From NCBI GenBank assembly GCA_900556525.1, contig USOZ01000059.1, forward strand, positions 1 to 8,515: a DNA stretch of 8,515 nucleotides, in the 5' to 3' direction. The stretch is from an uncultured Oscillospiraceae bacterium (lineage in GTDB: Bacteria; Bacillota; Clostridia; Oscillospirales; Ruminococcaceae). A program made the position numbers and the translations under genes. The notes under the pieces are model-generated. The model did no database searches. It worked only from the letters and a program-made list of their open reading frames with translations, and was not told where the DNA came from. Below are positions 4,691 through 8,515 of the stretch, in pieces (position 1 is the stretch's first letter; each line of letters starts with the position of its first letter).

Positions 4691-6128
4691 TTTTCTCGTC
4701 CTTTCCTTTGAAAGCGCTGAATAAATCGCGGCACGCATCTTGCTTGCATATTTTCCGTTTGATTACGCGAAACATCAAGTATTTCTGCGTCGCTTTCATG
4801 CAATCAGACAAACAAATATATTTGCGACCGTTTATGCCTGCCGTGAAATAAAGCGGAAATTCGGGCTTTCGGTTTCGCCGCTCGGGGCGGCTGTTCCGTC
4901 GCTTATCGCAGGTTCGGCTTGCGCCGTCGCGGCATATCTCTGCTATAATGGTCACAACGCCGACCGCAGCTTCCGTGGCTCGGTAAGGATACAAAAGCGA
5001 AAGTATCGGACCCGAAAGCACAGCCATAACAAACGAAATCGGTACGGATATGAACGCCGTCCCCTTGAACATCAGTTTTTCGGCGGAATGAAGCGCGGAG
5101 GCGTCCTTCGTTTCAACTGCGCAGACAAGACGCGGAAGCGAACAGCGCGAAATAAGCCCTGTGAGCGCCGAAGCAAGCATATAGACCGATAAAACCATTC
5201 CCGAATAACTTCCGTAAAGGAAATTACCGAGGTCGGCGGACTGCTCTGCGGCAGCGGAGAGCGCAGCGTTTTCACGGAACACCTGCGGAAAATGCGCAAA
5301 CGAAATGTTTATGCAGTTTGAAACGGTCAGCATATCCGTAAATGCAATAAGATTTGCGGTGACCGCGCCCATCGCAACAGGCAGCGACCTAACGAAAATA
5401 TCACGCATAATTCCGAAAAGCTCGCCGCGCTTCATCGGCTCGGCATATTCGCGAAAGCTGTCGGATTTTCGCCGTCCGCGAAGCACAATATAAACCGTCC
5501 CGCAAAGTTCGCTTATCGAAACGCCTATTACAGCCGCCGCTGCCGCATAAGGAAGCGCTTTTTCCGCACTTCCGAAATAGTGAGTCCCGTTTATGTACAC
5601 AAAGTACGAAAGCCCTATCCCGACCGCCGCTTTAACTATCGCTTCAATGACCTGCGAAGTCGCCGTCGGCAGCATATCCGAAAGTCCCTCAAAATATCCG
5701 CGGTAAACCGCCGTAACCGAGCAGAACAGCACAGCCGGAGCAATCATAAGCACGGAGGGAAGGCTTTCTGGCGAATTAGCCACAAAGCAGGCGAACGGCA
5801 CTGCGCAGATATACACCACAGCCGTTCCCGCAAGCCCGATAAGTACGGAAAGCAGCACGGCGCTTTTCCTCAGCCTGACCAGCCCCGCGAGTTTTCCGCT
5901 TGCCGAATACTGCGCCGCAGTCTGAGTAACTATCGTCGGTATTCCCGAACAAGCGAACGCGAGAACAGGCGTAAAAATGCTGTACGCGGTCGTGAAATAG
6001 CCCATTCCCGTTCCACCGAGGATATTCCCCAACGGTATTTTCAGTACAGCACCAAGTCCTTTCGTAATGAACATTGCAAAGAACATTATAATAGTATTCC
6101 TTAAAAAGCCTTTTTTCAAATTGCTCAT
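4683..6128 (-). CDS. spoVB: SpoVB/MurJ-like lipid flippase, C-terminus replaced
   Basis: SpoVB (YabM-like) belongs to the MOP polysaccharide-transporter superfamily and is thought to flip lipid-linked peptidoglycan precursors for the spore cortex. The N-terminal part is typical: LKKGFLRNTIIMFFAMFITKG, then SGIPTIVTQTAAQYSASG and YRGYFEGLSDMLPTATSQV, with about ten hydrophobic helices up to LSGPILSLLYPYRATEAAVG (371-390). Membrane character stops at about residue 394. The last ~87 residues are charged, and the final ~50 are encoded by a copy of the repeat at 4708-4860. Relatives have about 510-530 residues and further helices, so about 120 native residues are missing and activity is doubtful. 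The annotated ATG at 6128 has AAAGGGG only one base away; TTG at 6119 would have normal spacing. The frame overlaps mazG by 8 bases. Confidence 0.82.
   Translation of the reverse strand: MSNLKKGFLRNTIIMFFAMFITKGLGAVLKIPLGNILGGTGMGYFTTAYSIFTPVLAFACSGIPTIVTQTAAQYSASGKLAGLVRLRKSAVLLSVLIGLAGTAVVYICAVPFACFVANSPESLPSVLMIAPAVLFCSVTAVYRGYFEGLSDMLPTATSQVIEAIVKAAVGIGLSYFVYINGTHYFGSAEKALPYAAAAAVIGVSISELCGTVYIVLRGRRKSDSFREYAEPMKRGELFGIMRDIFVRSLPVAMGAVTANLIAFTDMLTVSNCINISFAHFPQVFRENAALSAAAEQSADLGNFLYGSYSGMVLSVYMLASALTGLISRCSLPRLVCAVETKDASALHSAEKLMFKGTAFISVPISFVMAVLSGPILSLLYPYRATEAAVGVVTIIAEICRDGASRTCDKRRNSRPERRNRKPEFPLYFTAGINGRKYICLSDCMKATQKYLMFRVIKRKICKQDACRDLFSAFKGKDEKNV
4708..4860 (-). repeat. MITE-like repeat, copy 1, at the spoVB/mazG junction
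   Basis: Read on the minus strand, 4806-4711 closely matches the plus strand at 6219-6327. Shared blocks include ACTTGATG, GACGCAG, ACGGAAAATAT and the stretch CAAGCAAGATGCGTGCCGCG followed by ATTTATTCAGCG. This copy lacks about 15 bases in the middle, and its far end (toward 4860) is only a weak match, so that boundary is approximate. GATTGCATGAAA can still pair with TTTCGCGTAATC using G-U pairs. The copy encodes the abnormal end of spoVB and stops a few bases before the mazG ribosome binding site. Confidence 0.75.
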
Positions 6129-6146
6129 GCCCCTTTATTGTATCTG

Positions 6147-6332
6147 TTAAGGAAGTGCTGATTAAATCAGGTATGCAGATTGCGCAGACAGATTTTTCGC
6201 AGGCGGAAGCCGCCCCCAGGATTGCACGAAAGTGACGCAGGAATACTTGATGTATTTCAAGAAGTTTTCGTGCAATAAGACGGAAAATATACAAGCAAGA
6301 TGCGTGCCGCGATTTATTCAGCGATTCCTTAA
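6147..6332 (+). repeat. MITE-like repeat, copy 2, upstream of spoVB
   Basis: The element is about 186 bp with 22-bp imperfect terminal inverted repeats (6147-6168 and 6311-6332, three mismatches). The core is AAGGAAGTGCTGATTAAATC at the left and AAGGAATCGCTGAATAAATC at the right, read inward. It holds two internal hairpins: ATTGCACGAAA (6221-6231) with its exact complement at 6266-6276, and GGCGG-AAG-CCGCC (6202-6214). No open frame of useful size spans it. It fills most of the gap between spoVB and the divergent radical SAM gene, starting about 20 bases from the spoVB start. Ends read TTAAGG/CCTTAA; no clear target duplication is visible. I do not recognise a named family. Confidence 0.8.
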
Positions 6333-6415
6333 ATTTATATTAACTTTGTCCGGATTTAATGCTACACAACAAAAAAACAGGCAATAATAAGTCGGAACAT
6401 TTTACCGCATTTCTA

Positions 6416-6444
6416 TTGACATAAATCTCTTTTTGGGGTAAAAT
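6416..6444 (+). promoter_or_regulatory. Sigma-A-type promoter of the radical SAM gene
   Basis: TTGACA (6416-6421) is a perfect -35 box, and TAAAAT (6439-6444) is a near-consensus -10 box 17 bases downstream. Transcription would start near 6451, giving a leader of about 40 bases before the ATG at 6490. The leader contains AAAGGA (6476-6481), eight bases from the start codon. The bases 6333-6415, between the repeat and this promoter, show nothing else I can identify. Confidence 0.85.
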
Positions 6445-6489
6445 AAAGAGAAGAATCACAAAAAAGAGTAAACAGAAAGGACTTTTAAA

Positions 6490-8010
6490 ATGGCAGAACA
6501 GAAAACAATGCTTCTTATATATCCCGACTTTCTCGAAGAAGAAATGTTCAACAGAAATAAGCTCGGAAATTACAGCGAGGGGCTTGCGTCGATTTCCGCA
6601 GTTCTTAAACAGGGCGGACATAACGTTCAGCTTTATCATCAGCTTTATATGCCCGAAAAGAACGAATTTCTCGAAAAAGTAAAGAGCTTTAACCCCGACG
6701 TTATCGGCTTCTCCGCAAGAACCACGGCTATCCCGTTCATCACCGAAATGTGCGGCTGGCTCGCGGACAACCTCCCCGATATTTTCGTTACGGTCGGCGG
6801 CTATCACGCAATTCTCGTTCCGGATGAATGTATAAAGATACGCGGCGTTGACGCGGTCACGGTCGGCGAGGGCGAATATCCGCTTCTCGACCTTATGGAT
6901 TCTATCCGCGACGGAAAAATGCGCACTGACATTGAGAGCATTTATTTCAAGCTTGAAAATGGCGAGATAATCAGAAACCCCGTCCGTCCGCTTATTGAGG
7001 ATCTCGATACGCTGCCCTTCCCCGATTTCGACCTGTTTGATTATGAAAATCTTGACCGCTCGAAGAACTTCACCGCCATGGTCATGCTTTCGCGCGGATG
7101 TCTGTTTAGCTGCACATACTGCGGAAATTCGCAGTTCCGCAACATTTATCCCAACAAGCAGAAATACTGCCGCTTCCGCAGCCCGAAAAAGGCTATCGAA
7201 CTGCTCGAACTGCTCCTCAGCAAATACCCTTTTATAAAATATATCGAATTCCGCGACGCTATTTTCAATATGTACAAGGACTGGTTCTATGAATTCATGC
7301 CCATGTACATTGAGAAAATTCATCTGCCGTTCAACTGCAACCTGCGTTTTGACACACTTGACGAAGAAATGGTAAAAACACTCAAAGACGGCGGCTGCTA
7401 CATGATCGACATCGGTCTTGAAAACGGAAACGAAGAGTTCCGCCGCAAGTATCTTCACCGCAATATGAAAAACGACCACATGGTCGAAGTTGCAAAGTGG
7501 TTCAGAAAATATAAGATAACCGCGCTTACTTATAATATAGTAGGTCTGCCGTATGAAACGCTTGAGCTGTCGCTCGAAACCGTAAAGCTCAACGCAAAGC
7601 TCGACGTGGACAAGGTTATCCCGAACATTTTCTACCCCTACCCGATGACAATTCTCGAAAAGACCGCGCGTGACGGCGGATTTATCGACCCGTCTGTCGA
7701 CCCAAACGACCCTGTTCAGCTTCGTATGCCGCAATATCCTAAGTACGACATTCTTTACATGGCTTATAATTTCAACAAGCTGGTAAAGAAATACAAAGCA
7801 ATTTATGCGCTGCCCGAAGCTGAGGCTAAAAAGGCTGAAGAAAAGCTCGACAAGAAGATAACCGCTAAGAATTATCCCAGAAAATTCCTGTACAAATCCG
7901 CGAAATTCAAAGAGGATACATTTATTTTTGCCAAGCGCACTCTTAAAAAGGTATCCCCGAAGCTGTTCATATTCCTGAAAAACAGGACAATGAAAGAAGT
8001 CAAGCAATAA
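6490..8010 (+). CDS. Radical SAM protein with B12-binding-type N-terminal domain
   Basis: The 506-residue protein has the layout of cobalamin-dependent (class B-like) radical SAM enzymes. Residues 1 to about 145 form a Rossmann-type B12-binding-like domain with VGGYHAI (102-108) and VTVGEGEYP (123-131). The radical SAM domain follows, with the cluster motif CLFSCTYC (C204, C208, C211), then IDIGLENGN and YNIVGLPYET, which match the SAM-binding strands. The last ~110 residues are lysine-rich (KAEEKLDKKITAK, then FAKRTLKKVSPKLF) with no domain I recognise. The substrate cannot be told: methyltransferases, ring-forming enzymes and others share this layout. It has its own promoter, is divergent from spoVB, and ends in a hairpin before aroB, so it looks like a single-gene unit or one loosely joined to aroB. 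Confidence 0.9.
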   Translation: MAEQKTMLLIYPDFLEEEMFNRNKLGNYSEGLASISAVLKQGGHNVQLYHQLYMPEKNEFLEKVKSFNPDVIGFSARTTAIPFITEMCGWLADNLPDIFVTVGGYHAILVPDECIKIRGVDAVTVGEGEYPLLDLMDSIRDGKMRTDIESIYFKLENGEIIRNPVRPLIEDLDTLPFPDFDLFDYENLDRSKNFTAMVMLSRGCLFSCTYCGNSQFRNIYPNKQKYCRFRSPKKAIELLELLLSKYPFIKYIEFRDAIFNMYKDWFYEFMPMYIEKIHLPFNCNLRFDTLDEEMVKTLKDGGCYMIDIGLENGNEEFRRKYLHRNMKNDHMVEVAKWFRKYKITALTYNIVGLPYETLELSLETVKLNAKLDVDKVIPNIFYPYPMTILEKTARDGGFIDPSVDPNDPVQLRMPQYPKYDILYMAYNFNKLVKKYKAIYALPEAEAKKAEEKLDKKITAKNYPRKFLYKSAKFKEDTFIFAKRTLKKVSPKLFIFLKNRTMKEVKQ

Positions 8011-8016
8011 TCCGAC

Positions 8017-8041
8017 AAGGGCTTGTACACAACAAGCCCTT
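8017..8041 (+). terminator. Hairpin between the radical SAM gene and aroB
   Basis: A perfect 10-bp stem, AAGGGCTTGT (8017-8026) with ACAAGCCCTT (8032-8041), has a 5-base loop and starts 7 bases past the stop codon. The following bases are TTAGACATTT, so the U tract is poor. It may be a weak or partial terminator, or a 3'-end stabilising hairpin. It lies about 22 bases upstream of the aroB start and close to its ribosome binding site. Confidence 0.6.
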
Positions 8042-8063
8042 TAGACATTTGAAAGGAACAATT

Positions 8064-8515
8064 ATGAGAAAAATCAGAGTAAATGCGTCGCAGCCATATG
8101 ACGTGCTTATAGGAAGCGGGCTTCTCGGCATCTGCGGCGAAGAGATAAAGCCGCTTGTGAAGGGTAGAAAGACTGTCGTTGTAACAGACGACAATGTTGG
8201 CGCGCTTTACGCGGACGCTGTAAAAAAATCACTTGAAAAATCAGGTTTTTCCGTTGAAATTTTCACTTTCCCTCACGGCGAGGAAAGCAAGTGTGCCGAA
8301 ACGCTGCTGAGCCTGTACGACTTTCTCGGAAAAAACAATATAACCCGCTCTGATTTTCTCATAGCGCTCGGCGGAGGCGTTGTCGGCGATCTTACGGGCT
8401 TCGCTGCGGCTACATATTTACGCGGAATCGACTATGTGCAGATACCAACGTCTCTGCTGGCGCAAGTCGACAGCTCGGTCGGCGGAAAAACGGCGATCGA
8501 CATTGCGGCAAGGGA
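8064..8515 (+). CDS. aroB: 3-dehydroquinate synthase, 5' part (runs off the window)
   Basis: AroB converts DAHP to 3-dehydroquinate, step two of the shikimate pathway, using NAD and a divalent metal in the cytoplasm. The first 150 residues are in view: MRKIRVNASQPYDVLIGSGLL, VVVTDDNVGALYA with the nucleotide-binding aspartate, PHGEESK (70-76), the glycine-rich NAD motif LGGGVVGDLTGF (102-113), then YLRGIDYVQIPTSLLAQVDS and SVGGKTAID. The last two blocks are highly diagnostic. Full proteins have about 350-370 residues, so the C-terminal metal-ligand domain lies beyond the window. The start at 8064 has AAAGGA seven bases upstream. A hairpin separates it from the radical SAM gene, so read-through or its own promoter drives it; no clear promoter boxes are visible in the short gap. 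Confidence 0.95.
   Translation, partial: MRKIRVNASQPYDVLIGSGLLGICGEEIKPLVKGRKTVVVTDDNVGALYADAVKKSLEKSGFSVEIFTFPHGEESKCAETLLSLYDFLGKNNITRSDFLIALGGGVVGDLTGFAAATYLRGIDYVQIPTSLLAQVDSSVGGKTAIDIAAR

Noticed and set aside
4691..4738. 16-residue N-terminal extension of MazG
   Set aside because: These codons come from the repeat next to the gene. The family start is MFEFKEKYN, which has its own binding site.
5580..6104. 174-residue plus-strand frame (and 4740-5192) inside spoVB
   Set aside because: Highly basic, repetitive shadow translations antisense to the membrane protein, with no binding site or domain.
6129..6175. Promoter for spoVB with TACAAT as -10
   Set aside because: The box sits on top of the ribosome binding site, so the transcript would start too late, and the -35 match (TTAATC) is poor.
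5776..6294. 172-residue minus-strand frame overlapping the spoVB start and the repeat
   Set aside because: It is in another frame of spoVB and begins inside the non-coding repeat; no recognisable protein.
6340..8007. 555-residue open frame on the minus strand, opposite the radical SAM gene
   Set aside because: It lies fully antisense to a gene with clear domains, promoter and binding site. The translation is Phe/Val/His/Glu-rich without any domain, as expected for the complement of this codon usage.
1..8515. tRNA, rRNA, CRISPR array, riboswitch, transposase or phage genes
   Set aside because: No cloverleaf, spaced repeat array, known aptamer core or transposase-like protein could be seen on either strand by reading.

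Overview
The window looks like a spore-forming, low-to-mid GC member of the Clostridia. An Oscillospirales/Ruminococcaceae-like gut bacterium would fit, but that lineage is inference from gene content and composition. The main evidence is a minus-strand cluster in the same order as the Bacillus/Clostridium spoVB(yabM)-mazG(yabN)-rqcP(yabO)-yabP-yabQ-divIC block, with an HU gene between mazG and rqcP.

Left end (1-1292, minus unless stated): sbcD, the nuclease subunit of SbcCD, starts normally at 1292 but breaks off after about 238 residues. Downstream of the break, positions 1-607 hold pieces of sbcD in scrambled order and orientation: a minus-strand middle fragment (41-267), a plus-strand C-terminal fragment (266-577), a perfect 40-bp direct repeat (1-40 = 513-552) and a perfect 30-bp inverted repeat (267-296 / 578-607). 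This stretch is richer in GC than the rest. A chimeric assembly at a contig end is the likeliest cause, although inverting the segment between the 30-bp arms would restore the sbcD reading frame.

Middle (1305-6128, minus): reading in the direction of transcription, the order is spoVB (3' end replaced), mazG, hup, terminator, rqcP, yabP, yabQ, divIC, a 35-codon membrane microprotein, a stand-alone pduL-type phosphotransacylase, then a terminator just before sbcD. These genes join sporulation (SpoVB, YabP, YabQ), division (DivIC), nucleotide-pool cleaning (MazG), nucleoid structure (HU), stalled-ribosome rescue (RqcP) and acyl-phosphate metabolism (PduL). Spacing is tight, with overlaps at spoVB/mazG and yabQ/divIC.

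Two copies of an unnamed, structured, MITE-like repeat flank spoVB in opposite orientations (about 4708-4860 and 6147-6332). The first copy supplies the abnormal last ~50 codons of spoVB and ends just before the mazG ribosome binding site.

Right end (6416-8515, plus): a strong sigma-A-type promoter (TTGACA-17-TAAAAT) drives an orphan radical SAM enzyme with an N-terminal cobalamin-binding-type domain. A hairpin and the start of aroB (3-dehydroquinate synthase) follow, and aroB runs off the window.

I found no tRNA, rRNA, CRISPR array, transposase or phage gene. The most unusual items are the repeat pair with the remodelled spoVB end, the scrambled sbcD, a MazG whose second catalytic domain looks degenerate, and the microprotein.
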